Assembly: GCF_025252405.1 (NCBI RefSeq) | Contig: NZ_CP104307.1 | Coordinates: forward strand, 3,720,001-3,784,000 | DNA from: Flavobacterium sp. TR2 | GTDB lineage: Bacteria > Bacteroidota > Bacteroidia > Flavobacteriales > Flavobacteriaceae | Reading direction: 5' to 3' | DNA length: 64,000 nt | In this document: positions 44,535-52,893 of the stretch, in pieces | Numbering within the stretch: position 1 is the stretch's first letter | How the letters are laid out: every line of letters starts with the position of its first letter | Made by a program: the position numbers and the translations under genes | The notes under the pieces: generated by a model | The model's database searches: none | What the model was told of the DNA's origin: nothing | What the model saw: the letters and a program-made list of their open reading frames with translations, nothing else

Positions 44535-45473
44535 ATGAACATGAACAAGAACTTTTTAGTACAGGAGATAATCCGATTAAAAAAAGAAAAAAATGCCGTT
44601 ATTCTGGCTCATTATTATCAAGATGAGGAGATTCAGGAAATAGCAGATTTTATCGGAGATAGTCTTGAATTGGCAAAAAAAGCTCAAAATACAAGTGCTG
44701 ATATCATTGTTTTTGCTGGCGTTCATTTTATGGCAGAAACAGCAAAAATCCTTAACCCAAACAAAAAAGTACTATTGCCCGATTGGAATGCAGGCTGCTC
44801 CCTAGCCGACGGTTGTCTGCCTGAAGATTTTAAATCTTTCAAAAAACAGCATCCAGATCATATTGTAGTCACTTATATCAACTGCTCTGCCCAAATAAAA
44901 GCGATGAGCGATTTGGTCTGCACTTCGGCAAATGCCAAAAAGATAATTGAGTCTATACCTGCAGAACAAAAAATCATATTTGCTCCAGATGAAAATTTAG
45001 GCAAATACCTCCAAAAAGAAACCAAACGCGAACTGGTCTTATGGAAAGGCTCTTGTATTGTGCATGAAGCCTTTTCATTAGACAAACTAATAGAAATATA
45101 TACCAAAAATCCGACTGCAAAAATTGCAGCTCACCCTGAATCTGAAGAACATATTTTAAAAGCGGCACATTACATTGGCTCGACTTCGGGAATTATTAAT
45201 TTCATTAAAACGGATCCTACTGCCGTTTTCATTGTGGCCACAGAAGCCGGTATCCTGCATGAGCTTACGAAAGCTGTACCTGATAAAACGCTGATTCCGG
45301 CTCCTGCCACAGAAGACAACACCTGTGCCTGCAGCGAATGTGCTTTTATGAAAATGAATACACTAGAAAAACTGTATTTGTGCCTTAAAAATGAATATCC
45401 CGAAATGCTGGTTACCGAAAAACTGAGGACAGAAGCCCTGAAACCTATACAAAGGATGCTCGAACTATCGTAA
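44535..45473 (+). CDS. nadA: Quinolinate synthase A
   Basis: 312-residue cytoplasmic [4Fe-4S] enzyme condensing iminoaspartate with dihydroxyacetone phosphate to quinolinate in NAD synthesis. 'AVILAHYYQDEEIQEIADFI' and 'GDSLELAKKAQ' open the first domain. The cluster cysteines are in 'NAGCSLADGC', 'CTSANA' or near it, and 'DNTCACSECAFMKMN'. 'GVHFMAETAKILNP' and 'AHPES' are substrate-site segments. The length is standard. It starts an operon with nadB (29 bases later) and ric. The oxygen-sensitive cluster fits the Fnr-like site upstream and the Fe-S repair gene downstream. Confidence 0.95.
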   Translation: MNMNKNFLVQEIIRLKKEKNAVILAHYYQDEEIQEIADFIGDSLELAKKAQNTSADIIVFAGVHFMAETAKILNPNKKVLLPDWNAGCSLADGCLPEDFKSFKKQHPDHIVVTYINCSAQIKAMSDLVCTSANAKKIIESIPAEQKIIFAPDENLGKYLQKETKRELVLWKGSCIVHEAFSLDKLIEIYTKNPTAKIAAHPESEEHILKAAHYIGSTSGIINFIKTDPTAVFIVATEAGILHELTKAVPDKTLIPAPATEDNTCACSECAFMKMNTLEKLYLCLKNEYPEMLVTEKLRTEALKPIQRMLELS

Positions 45474-45502
45474 AAAATGCAATAACTCTAAATCAAAATA
45501 AC

Positions 45503-47017
45503 ATGCTTAAAACAGATATACTTATCGTAGGTTCAGGTATTTCGGGATTATTTTTTGCTATGAAAACGGCAAAAAAACGCCCAGATTTATCAATTGTTAT
45601 AATGACGAAAGAAACAGCCACAAATACCAATACAACATTGGCACAGGGCGGTATTGCTGTGGTAACCGACTTAATAAAAGACAGTTTTAATAAACATATC
45701 CATGATACGCTTCGTTCTGGAGGCGGTTTGTGCGATAAAGAAATTGTCAATATGGTGATTAAACAAGCTCCCGAAAGGCTTCGCGAATTGATCGAAATAG
45801 GCGCTTCTTTTGATAAAAATGGAAAAGGACAATGGGATTTAGGTTTGGAAGGCGGACATTCTCAGCATAGAATATTGCATCATAAAGACAGCTCCGGACA
45901 GGAAATCGAGCAGAAACTGCTCAAAATCATTAAAAAAATGCCCAATATTGAGCTCTTAGAAAATCATATGGTCATTGATTTAAACGCCGAAACAAAAAAA
46001 GCTAAAACTACTTGTGCCGGAGCTTTTTTCTTTGAAAAAAAACACAACCGAATTAAATACATTAGAGCGAGAACAATTGTCTTAAGCACTGGCGGCTGCG
46101 GACAGCTGTTTGAAAACACGACAAATCCTAAAATAGCGACAGGAGACGGATTGGCAATCGCAGCGCGTGCAGGTGCAGAAATTGTCGATATGCAATACAT
46201 CCAGTTTCATCCAACAGCATTATTTACAGGAAAAGAAAATCCGCTGTTTTTAATATCAGAAGCCGTTAGAGGTTTTGGCGCTCATATTGTTAATGATAAA
46301 AAGCAAAGATTTTTATTTAAATATGACATTCGAGGAGAATTGTCTACACGCGATATGGTTTCAAGTGCTATTAGCAAAGAACTTCAAATAAGCGGAAAAA
46401 ATCATGTTTATTTAGACTGCAGGCATTTAGATCCAAAAGCCTTCTCAAATCAATTTCCTGTCATAACAGCACATTGCAATGAACTAGGAATCAGGCCTGA
46501 GAAAGATTTAATTCCTGTTGTTCCTGCGGCACATTACCAATGCGGCGGCATACGGGTAGATCAAAATGGAGTCACATCAATACCAAATCTTTACGCTATT
46601 GGCGAATGTGCGAGAACAGGTCTTCATGGCAAAAACCGTTTGGCATCAAACTCACTCCTAGAAGCTGTAGTGTTTGCACATCAAGCTTCAGAAAATGTAG
46701 ATAAAACTATTGCCCAATTTATTTTTTCATCCAAAATACTAATTCCGAAGTTTCCAAAAGCACATCAAGCCGATGATTATCTTTCGTTTGAAATACTTAA
46801 AAAGGAATTGCAAAAATTAGTCACTTCATATTACACTAGTGAAGAGCGCGACGCCAATTTGGCTTTTCAAAAAATAAAAGAGCTTCATAATTATGCTGTT
46901 TCACTCACTGAGAAACACGAAATAATGATTCCTTTTATTGAATTTTCAAATATGGTCGCTGCATCTCTACTTATCATTAAGCAGTGTAAGACTGAGAAAA
47001 ATAAACCAAAATGCTGA
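45503..47017 (+). CDS. nadB: L-aspartate oxidase
   Basis: 504-residue FAD enzyme turning aspartate into iminoaspartate for NadA. 'TDILIVGSGISGLFFAMKTA' is the N-terminal FAD-binding Rossmann motif. 'NTTLAQGGIAVV' and 'EGGHSQHRILHHKDSSGQEI' line the active site, and 'HPTAL', 'FLISEAVRGFGAHIVND' and 'ARTGLHGKNRLASNSLLEAV' are typical of the family. The length is slightly shorter than E. coli NadB but complete. It uses either oxygen or fumarate as electron acceptor in other organisms. It sits between nadA and ric with 29-base gaps on both sides. Confidence 0.95.
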   Translation: MLKTDILIVGSGISGLFFAMKTAKKRPDLSIVIMTKETATNTNTTLAQGGIAVVTDLIKDSFNKHIHDTLRSGGGLCDKEIVNMVIKQAPERLRELIEIGASFDKNGKGQWDLGLEGGHSQHRILHHKDSSGQEIEQKLLKIIKKMPNIELLENHMVIDLNAETKKAKTTCAGAFFFEKKHNRIKYIRARTIVLSTGGCGQLFENTTNPKIATGDGLAIAARAGAEIVDMQYIQFHPTALFTGKENPLFLISEAVRGFGAHIVNDKKQRFLFKYDIRGELSTRDMVSSAISKELQISGKNHVYLDCRHLDPKAFSNQFPVITAHCNELGIRPEKDLIPVVPAAHYQCGGIRVDQNGVTSIPNLYAIGECARTGLHGKNRLASNSLLEAVVFAHQASENVDKTIAQFIFSSKILIPKFPKAHQADDYLSFEILKKELQKLVTSYYTSEERDANLAFQKIKELHNYAVSLTEKHEIMIPFIEFSNMVAASLLIIKQCKTEKNKPKC

Positions 47018-47046
47018 AACCAAAATAATCTATACCCCAAACCATT

Positions 47047-47778
47047 ATGAAACTAACAAGCAAAACCACAATTGGTGAAATCGTAGCAGATGATTTCAAA
47101 ACAGCGGCCATTTTTACAAAATTCCATATCGACTTTTGCTGCAAAGGACATCGTACAATCGAAGAAGTCTGCAAAAAAAGAGATATTGAAGAAAACGTTC
47201 TTATCGAGCATCTTGAAAAAGCTGGAAATAGTTCTGCCAATCAGTCTTTTAATTACAAAAGCTGGTCGGCAGATATGATTGCAGATTATATTACTAAAAC
47301 CCACCATCGATATGTGGAAGAAAAATCTCCTACCATTCTAGAATATTTAAATAAATTATGCGGTGACCATGGTGCAATACATCCTGAGCTTCATGAAATT
47401 CATACTATTTTTTCAAAAACGTATCTTGATCTGACGGCTCATATGAAAAGAGAAGAGTTGGTTGTTTTTCCTTTTATTAAAAAAATGAAAGCCGCGTATA
47501 GTAAAGGAACAGAACTGGAAACACCTCCTTTTTTATCTATTGAAGCCCCAATTTTAACCTTAAAAGAAGATCATATTACAGAAGTACAGCACTTTAGAAG
47601 AATTGCAGCTTTAACTAATAATTACACCCCTCCTGTTGACTCTTGCAACACTTACAAAGTAGCCTTTCTCATGCTAGAAGAATTTGACAAAGATTTAAAA
47701 AAGCACATTCATCTGGAAAATAATATTCTATTTCCAAAAGCAATAGAGCTTGAAAAAACATTTGAAAAAGTGTCTTAA
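47047..47778 (+). CDS. ric: Iron-sulfur cluster repair di-iron protein (Ric/ScdA/YtfE)
   Basis: 243-residue cytoplasmic hemerythrin-like protein that repairs Fe-S clusters damaged by nitric oxide or oxidants. The N-terminal ScdA domain has 'FHIDFCCKGHRTIEEVC' (family motif DFCCxG with K in place of the more common G). The hemerythrin part carries the histidine and glutamate ligands in 'ITKTHHRYVEEKSP', 'CGDHGAIHPELHEI', 'HMKREELVVFPFI', 'LKEDHITEVQHF' and 'HIHLENNILFPKA'. It follows nadB and likely shares its transcript. Such genes are commonly under Fnr- or NO-responsive control, in line with the palindrome at 44395. A broken nrdD fragment starts 13 bases later. Confidence 0.93.
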   Translation: MKLTSKTTIGEIVADDFKTAAIFTKFHIDFCCKGHRTIEEVCKKRDIEENVLIEHLEKAGNSSANQSFNYKSWSADMIADYITKTHHRYVEEKSPTILEYLNKLCGDHGAIHPELHEIHTIFSKTYLDLTAHMKREELVVFPFIKKMKAAYSKGTELETPPFLSIEAPILTLKEDHITEVQHFRRIAALTNNYTPPVDSCNTYKVAFLMLEEFDKDLKKHIHLENNILFPKAIELEKTFEKVS

Positions 47779-47791
47779 ATAAAACAAAACG

Positions 47792-48030
47792 ATGGAAAAA
47801 ATTTATTCCAATTCTAGAAAAATAATCGCTAATTACTTGCTGAAAATATAAGAAAGAAGAAGGATCTGCTCATAGGAATGGCGACATACACATCCATGAT
47901 TTGGATTGTCTTACCAGATACTGCCTGGTTGGAGCCTACGTGTGCTGTTAAATGAAGGTTTTAATGGCGTGCAGGCCGTGTCGAGAGCAGATCTCCTTCT
48001 CATTTTAGAGAAGTATTGCACAAACAAATA
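47792..48030 (+). pseudogene. nrdD: Remnant of class III (anaerobic) ribonucleoside-triphosphate reductase
   Basis: About 240 bases in which pieces of NrdD can be read by switching frame. 'IIANYLLKI' ends at a stop. Then 'SAHRNGDIHIHDLDCLTRYC' (47865-47925 region) continues in another frame. 'WSLRVLLNEGFNGVQ' follows after one frame shift, and 'GRVESRSPSHFREVLHKQI' ends the match after a further shift. The 'GDIHIHDLDCLT' and 'LLNEGFNGV' blocks are characteristic of the anaerobic reductase, normally about 600-700 residues with an N-terminal ATP cone. Only about 70 residues' worth remains, with at least three frame breaks and both ends missing, so it cannot be functional. The ATG at 47792 just after ric suggests the ancestral gene was its operon neighbour. 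Confidence 0.8.
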
Positions 48031-48091
48031 AAATATCTCAAAATCAATCAGTTAAATACAGTTTTAAACTCACTATCATTGGACATTTCTT

Positions 48092-49009
48092 TTATTCTTT
48101 AAACAAATCTACCAACTTAGCTAGATCCAAATTTAAGCCTATATACACAGAATAATAAGGAGCGAACTTTGGAAATAGTCCTCTTATATCCGTTCCAAGA
48201 ATGAGTTCCGAAGTGGCTGCTTTTGCACCGTCCGCTCCTGCACCACCTCTTGTAGATAAAATATAACGGAAATAACTTCTCACAAGATAAAAGGGATTCC
48301 ATTCTTTTATTTCACTTAGGTAATAACTCGCTGCATTACCATCTGTATTTACAGAAGAAGGTTGAGGATAATTTGTAGTATACCCTATAGTTGGCTGAAA
48401 AAATAAGCGGGATCGTTCAGTGCATTTGAGATCGAAGGTTACACCAAGACCAAAATATCCTGTTATGCTTTTAATTTTGGTGTTATTTTTATTGTTTTGA
48501 GAAGACAATATTTTTGGGATAGAATCTAATGATGTTATTGTCAAAGTATCTCTCTGCAATGTATTTATTGCTTCACTAATCTCAAAATTGGAAATTAGTA
48601 ACTCTCCATGTGCATGGGCAAATATTTTCGTAGCATTTCCGCTAGGATTTCGTAAGGCATAAAGTGCCTGCATATAAATGCTGTACGATGAATTTTTATT
48701 TTTAATCTTATGTTCATTGTATCTTGCTTCATATTTGCTACCAACCACAAGCTTGTCCAGTGGCTTTAGCTTAACATATTCATCTGTATACAGCATAATA
48801 CTATCCGATGTAGAATAATTTATTTTCATCACCCCTGCATTATACCCCCACTTTGAAGAGTCTATCGGAGGGGAATAAATATTAAAATGACCTGTATATC
48901 CGGCCTTATTCGTTGTAAAATCAAAATCTACAGCGTTTAAATACATAAAACTTTGAGCTGAAGCTAAATGAGAAAAAAACAACAATAAAAATGGTAAAAA
49001 TCTTTTCAT
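48092..49009 (-). CDS. Hypothetical outer-membrane beta-barrel protein
   Basis: 305 residues with signal peptide (MKRFLPFLLLFFSHLASAQ). 'MYLNAVDFDFTTNKAGYTGHF' opens the mature part, and alternating strands such as 'ITGYFGLGVTFDLKC', 'SRLFFQPTIGYTTNY' and 'FAPYYSVYIGLNLDL' indicate an outer-membrane barrel. I do not recognise a named family. It is followed on the plus side by the nrdD remnant and preceded (minus direction) by the secreted collar protein gene, 225 bases away. A hairpin candidate lies between them. Confidence 0.7.
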   Translation of the reverse strand: MKRFLPFLLLFFSHLASAQSFMYLNAVDFDFTTNKAGYTGHFNIYSPPIDSSKWGYNAGVMKINYSTSDSIMLYTDEYVKLKPLDKLVVGSKYEARYNEHKIKNKNSSYSIYMQALYALRNPSGNATKIFAHAHGELLISNFEISEAINTLQRDTLTITSLDSIPKILSSQNNKNNTKIKSITGYFGLGVTFDLKCTERSRLFFQPTIGYTTNYPQPSSVNTDGNAASYYLSEIKEWNPFYLVRSYFRYILSTRGGAGADGAKAATSELILGTDIRGLFPKFAPYYSVYIGLNLDLAKLVDLFKE

Positions 49010-49180
49010 GATAAAATCAGTTTAATTGATTAAAAATTAAAACAGTTAACTCAGAAAATGCTATTTGGACAGTTTTTGCCTATGCGAATTATTAGTCATT
49101 TCTGAGTAAAATAATCCCTCAGCCTAAACGGACTTTCAGTAATCTGTTCAGACTGCAATCAAAAGTCAAGAAAGAGAATA

Positions 49181-49206
49181 ATTAAGGGCGCAAGACACAC
49201 CCTTAA
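49181..49206 (-). terminator. Weak hairpin between the collar gene and the barrel gene
   Basis: TTAAGGG and CCCTTAA arms with a 12-base loop, 29 bases past the collar stop on the minus strand. The following stretch is T-rich but not a clean run. Confidence 0.4.
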
Positions 49207-49234
49207 TCTTCCTTTTTACAATAAATTTGTTTTT

Positions 49235-50458
49235 TTAATTTATCTTTATATAATAGTAGAGCGATATATTTTTCGGTCTTGTTTCATTGCTTATTCTTGG
49301 AGTGCCATAACCAGCATTTACAGTTCCTGCGGTATTATTTGCGGGAGAATCAGTAACGTTATGTCTTTGATGAGGAGTGTTTGGTGATTCTCTTCCGTAG
49401 TAGATTGCTATTCTATCTTGGTCAATATGTTTATGCCCCTGAAATGAATCTGACTGATAACTTCCAACAATACGGCTCTCTAAATCTCCCTTCTCACCAG
49501 TCATAGCCACAACAGGTTGATTAGGATCGAATATATTCAAACCTCTTACAAACACACCTCTTAAATCTGGTATTTGAGATTGGGATGTCAGCGCTTGAAA
49601 TTTTGAATTTGGAACTGGACGGCCGTCACAAGGAGACCATTTACTTTTATTTGAAGTCCAAATTCCGCCAGGACTTTTCTCATTATTTTTTGTAGCAGTA
49701 TTAAACTGCTCAAAATTTAAATACGATGTAATTACTGTTCCTATCGGGATTTCTTTGCTTGATGTAATACTCTCCTGTGCATACGCTTTGCTAGTAATTC
49801 CTCCTCTGTCAGTTTGAAGAGTTAAAACCAAATCTTTATCAAGTGGTCGCTTACAAGTAATTAAAGTTGTAAAACCTGTTAATCTCTGATTAATGCTCAG
49901 GCCTCCACTGACAACTGTACCTTCAGGCAAAACATTAAAACTTGTAACAACTGGCATTGGATCTGTTGGGGATGAAGGTTTGTAATATATTGTAAAGACA
50001 ACTGCATCTTCTGTCTCCAGATTCTTCCCCTGAATAAATCCAAATCCATTTTGATGACATATCCTATTACATTCAACAAAAGCCTCATAAAGACTTGTAT
50101 TAGGAATAGACCCGAATGATGCCTGTACACTGCCTTCATCAATATTTAATTCCGTAATTTCCAAAAGACTGGTTCTCAATTCAGAAAATTTCTGGTCATT
50201 ATCATTCATTCCTATTGAAAACGGAATGCCTTTAATAGGAATGGTAAGTGAGCTTCCCCACTTTCCGCTTTTCATATCTGTTTTAAAAGTGTCTGACAGA
50301 TAATAAGTTCTTAAATCCCTATTGAAAGACTCGGTTTTTGTCATTTTAGTAAACGAATAAAGTCCATCTTGCAAAAGTTTATCACAATTACAATCCTGTG
50401 CAAACAGATTACTGCTGATTATGATCAGCAAACCTAAAAGCTGTTTTCTGGTGTTCAT
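49235..50458 (-). CDS. Secreted protein with C-terminal tail-collar domain
   Basis: 407 residues. A signal peptide (LLGLLIIISSNLFAQDCNC, with cleavage before QDC) shows it is exported, unlike the cytosolic collar protein at 34794. Residues ~25-235 form an unknown domain ('DLRTYYLSDTFKTDMKSGKW', 'IKGIPFSIGMNDNDQKFSEL'). From about 240 there is a collar-like domain: 'IPIGTVITSYLNFEQFN', 'WSPCDGRPVPNSKFQAL', 'IPDLRGVFVRGLNIFDPNQP' and 'QGHKHIDQ', with a final 'NISLYYYIKIN' strand. Collar domains trimerise and bind metal in phage fibres. There is no phage neighbourhood. It is divergent from the lipoprotein/two-component operon across a palindrome-rich gap. Confidence 0.8.
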   Translation of the reverse strand: MNTRKQLLGLLIIISSNLFAQDCNCDKLLQDGLYSFTKMTKTESFNRDLRTYYLSDTFKTDMKSGKWGSSLTIPIKGIPFSIGMNDNDQKFSELRTSLLEITELNIDEGSVQASFGSIPNTSLYEAFVECNRICHQNGFGFIQGKNLETEDAVVFTIYYKPSSPTDPMPVVTSFNVLPEGTVVSGGLSINQRLTGFTTLITCKRPLDKDLVLTLQTDRGGITSKAYAQESITSSKEIPIGTVITSYLNFEQFNTATKNNEKSPGGIWTSNKSKWSPCDGRPVPNSKFQALTSQSQIPDLRGVFVRGLNIFDPNQPVVAMTGEKGDLESRIVGSYQSDSFQGHKHIDQDRIAIYYGRESPNTPHQRHNVTDSPANNTAGTVNAGYGTPRISNETRPKNISLYYYIKIN

Positions 50459-50847
50459 ATATTTATGGTTTATGGTTACAATTTTAAAAGCTTATTTTTC
50501 TTTGCTTTGCATTTTGGTTAGCTAAAGGAAATAGTCGCGTAAATTCCAGACTAAGAATATATTTTAACGAGTTGTTCAGTTGTTCAGCAACACTCGATTT
50601 ATATTCCAAAACTACTGCAGACAGCAATCTCATTATTAGGGTAAATACCTAAATAGACATAGTTTTTTACCTAATTTTCTGAATATTACCAGTATGTATA
50701 TGTTCTTGAAAGAAAATTGCTATTTTAGCTGATAAATTGATTATTAGGGGTAAAACCCTATTAAAATAGAGTTTTACCCTAGTGGAGAAGCGAGGATTAT
50801 TATAAAATTTGATGAAATAAATTATTAACCCTTAAATAAGTTTAACC
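50459..50847. promoter_or_regulatory. Divergent regulatory region with TTAGGG palindromes
   Basis: 389 bases between the collar gene and the lipoprotein operon. A near-palindrome TTAGGGTAAATACCTAA (50636-50652), a half-site TACCTAA (50668-50674) and a long inverted repeat at 50745-50781 share the core TAGGGGTAAAACC. They look like operator sites for one regulator. The response regulator encoded at 52894 is the obvious candidate, by position only. Confidence 0.5.
50745..50781. promoter_or_regulatory. Long inverted repeat, probable operator
   Basis: Left arm TAGGGGTAAAACCCTATT (50745-50762) and right arm AATAGAGTTTTACCCTA (50765-50781) match over about 17 bases with one change and one bulge. 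The distance to the start codon is 66 bases. A terminator is unlikely because no T run follows and no gene ends here. Confidence 0.5.
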
Positions 50848-51471
50848 ATGAAAAAAATTACCCTAATCTTACTGATTATTTTAGCCATTACAGCTTGTCA
50901 AAAGAAAGAAAATGTAATCAATCCAGAAACAAATAATAATCCAGACCTAAAAACGCCAGATGCTGCGTGTAAAACTTTAAAGGACTACGATACTATAACT
51001 AAATTAGACCGAAAAGTAAAATGGCTGAAAGAAAATGGAGATCATGTTTGTAAAGAGATATTAGAAAAAGCGGTCTTAGATGTTCATCAAGTAAAAGGTG
51101 GAATCCTTGATAAAAAAGGAACTTATGATATTACTTGGCCAAAACTTAAAGGTATCATTAAGGATCATGGATATGATGCCTATCTCAGCGTAGCTGTTGA
51201 TACAGATAAACAAAAAATTGATTCACTGCATATGGTGCCAGAATATATAGAGGGATCTTATTGCTTTTCAACAGCTTTAATAAAAAGTCTGGCAAAAAAA
51301 TATGCAAAAGGAAATAGTAATGCTAAATTTCAGTTCAGTTTGGCCAAGTTAAATGATAAATCGAAAAGAGCAAAGGAAACTGTTGTTATCATTCAGGTCA
51401 ATGGAGCACCATATTACTACGATTATTCTACAGAACCTCCATTTATTTCTATTGATAATAAGCCTTTGTAA
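50848..51471 (+). CDS. Hypothetical lipoprotein at head of two-component operon
   Basis: 207 residues with a lipobox (MKKITLILLIILAITACQKK, cysteine at residue 17). The mature part has no domain I recognise: 'DYDTITKLDRKVKWLKENGD', 'GGILDKKGTYDITWPKLKGI' and 'DGYDAYLSVAVD'-type strands suggest an alpha-beta fold. It is followed by a membrane protein, histidine kinase and response regulator in the same direction with tiny gaps. It may be the sensory or output lipoprotein of that system, which is inference. Confidence 0.7.
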   Translation: MKKITLILLIILAITACQKKENVINPETNNNPDLKTPDAACKTLKDYDTITKLDRKVKWLKENGDHVCKEILEKAVLDVHQVKGGILDKKGTYDITWPKLKGIIKDHGYDAYLSVAVDTDKQKIDSLHMVPEYIEGSYCFSTALIKSLAKKYAKGNSNAKFQFSLAKLNDKSKRAKETVVIIQVNGAPYYYDYSTEPPFISIDNKPL

Positions 51472-51481
51472 ATAAATACAA

Positions 51482-52120
51482 TTGAATATTCTAGATATCA
51501 TAAATCCAATAAAAGCATGCGTTTTAATAACGCTGCTTTATGCTTTATTTAATCTTCATTGGAAAATTAAAATGCATCGATATCTTCTGTGTATTCTTTT
51601 TGTAGTTTTTACTACTGAACTAGTAAATTCTATTTTAGTATATAACAATAAGTCAATTCGAATACCATTTATCATTAGCATTATTTTTCATGACATTTTT
51701 TGGATGCTAGCATTTAGAGAAAACGTAAACAATAAAAAAAGGTCCAATATTACACTATGCATTTTTGTTCTATTTTCTATTATCAATTTTATAATTGTAG
51801 AAATATTAGATGCGAATAATTATTACACTTTCATTTTTGGTGCCCTGCTTTACGTCATACTTTTCATTTACGAAAGTTACAGACAGTTAAGAGAAGAGAA
51901 TTTAATGTATTTCTTATCAAATAATTATTTATTGTTGTTTGCGCCAGTCTATTTCTTTTTTGGAATGGGGTTAATATTAGGTTTTAAACCATTACAGGTT
52001 ACAGGAATAATTTTGTTTGGTCAAGTTACGCTCTATGTTTTCGTTGTTAATATCGTTTGTATTGCCTACTACACTTTAATTAATATCTACATCTACAGAG
52101 AAAAAAACAACTGCAAATGA
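51482..52120 (+). CDS. Polytopic membrane protein, probable TTG start
   Basis: 212 residues, very hydrophobic, with about six to seven transmembrane helices (about residues 10-28, 37-55, 62-78, 88-107, 112-130, 145-170 and 180-205). No ATG is available upstream: a stop (TAA, 51473-51475) lies 7 bases before TTG at 51482, so TTG is the likely initiator. The layout is reminiscent of sensor membrane domains found next to NarL-type kinases. The last four bases overlap the kinase start (ATGA), so it is translationally coupled and probably works with the kinase. I do not recognise a named family. Confidence 0.7.
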   Translation: MNILDIINPIKACVLITLLYALFNLHWKIKMHRYLLCILFVVFTTELVNSILVYNNKSIRIPFIISIIFHDIFWMLAFRENVNNKKRSNITLCIFVLFSIINFIIVEILDANNYYTFIFGALLYVILFIYESYRQLREENLMYFLSNNYLLLFAPVYFFFGMGLILGFKPLQVTGIILFGQVTLYVFVVNIVCIAYYTLINIYIYREKNNCK

Positions 52121-52890
52121 ATCAAGTCGTACTAGGAATAATAATCGCCTTTATTTTTATTGGTTTAATACTATTTTTTTGTGTTATTCTGATCCGTCTT
52201 TATTTTAATAAGATAAGAAAGTATACAGAACTGCTTCACGAGAAAGATCTCAATTTTCAAAAGGCCGTTACTAAAACTGTCCTTGAAACTCAAGAGCAAG
52301 TACTGAATAATATTTCTCAGGATCTGCATGATGATGCTGGTCAACAGCTTACATACATCAATTTTCAAATAGAAAACATGAAATTGGATTCTCCCGAATT
52401 GGAAAAAATATTAGAGCCCGTATCACAATCATTAGGCAATTTATCAAAATCTATACGAAGCATCAGTCACGCATTAAATAGCCAATTGCTATTACAGCAA
52501 GATGTGATAAAAGCCATAATCACAGAAATAGAGAGACTGCAAAAGAATAATAAAATTGAAATTGCTTTCTCATTTGAAGAAATCGAAGTGAAAGAGTTCA
52601 GTGATAATGAGAAAATAATCATTTATCGAATATTTCAAGAATGTCTTAGCAATATTTTTAAACACGCTAAAGCCTCTAAAATGAGTGTTTCTATAACAAC
52701 CAGCCCTCATTTTAAAATGATAATTACAGATAATGGCAAAGGATTTAACTCTGCCGATAAAAAAGACAAATTATCTTTAGGATTAACAAACATGGCCAGC
52801 AGAGCCAACAGTATAGCCTATCAGCTAGACGTAGAAAGCCAGCCAGGATCTGGTACTTTAATTATCCTTTCTGAAAATAAAAAAATTTAA
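52117..52890 (+). CDS. Sensor histidine kinase (NarL-type, HisKA_3-like)
   Basis: 257 residues. One N-terminal transmembrane helix (about residues 5-28) is followed by a dimerisation helix with the phosphorylated histidine H71 in 'NISQDLHDDAGQQLTYINFQ', the usual motif for kinases that pair with LuxR-type regulators. The ATP-binding domain has 'RIFQECLSNIFKHAKASKMS' (N box), 'ITDNGKGFN' (G1) and 'LGLTNMASRANSIA' and 'SQPGSGTLI' (G2). There is no large sensory domain, so the preceding membrane protein and lipoprotein could provide sensing. It overlaps the preceding gene by four bases and is followed three bases later by its regulator. Confidence 0.92.
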   Translation: MNQVVLGIIIAFIFIGLILFFCVILIRLYFNKIRKYTELLHEKDLNFQKAVTKTVLETQEQVLNNISQDLHDDAGQQLTYINFQIENMKLDSPELEKILEPVSQSLGNLSKSIRSISHALNSQLLLQQDVIKAIITEIERLQKNNKIEIAFSFEEIEVKEFSDNEKIIIYRIFQECLSNIFKHAKASKMSVSITTSPHFKMIITDNGKGFNSADKKDKLSLGLTNMASRANSIAYQLDVESQPGSGTLIILSENKKI

Positions 52891-52893
52891 AGT

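Noticed and set aside
47792..47851. Short real gene MEKIYSNSRKIIANYLLKI
   Set aside because: It is the first readable piece of the nrdD remnant and stops at once.
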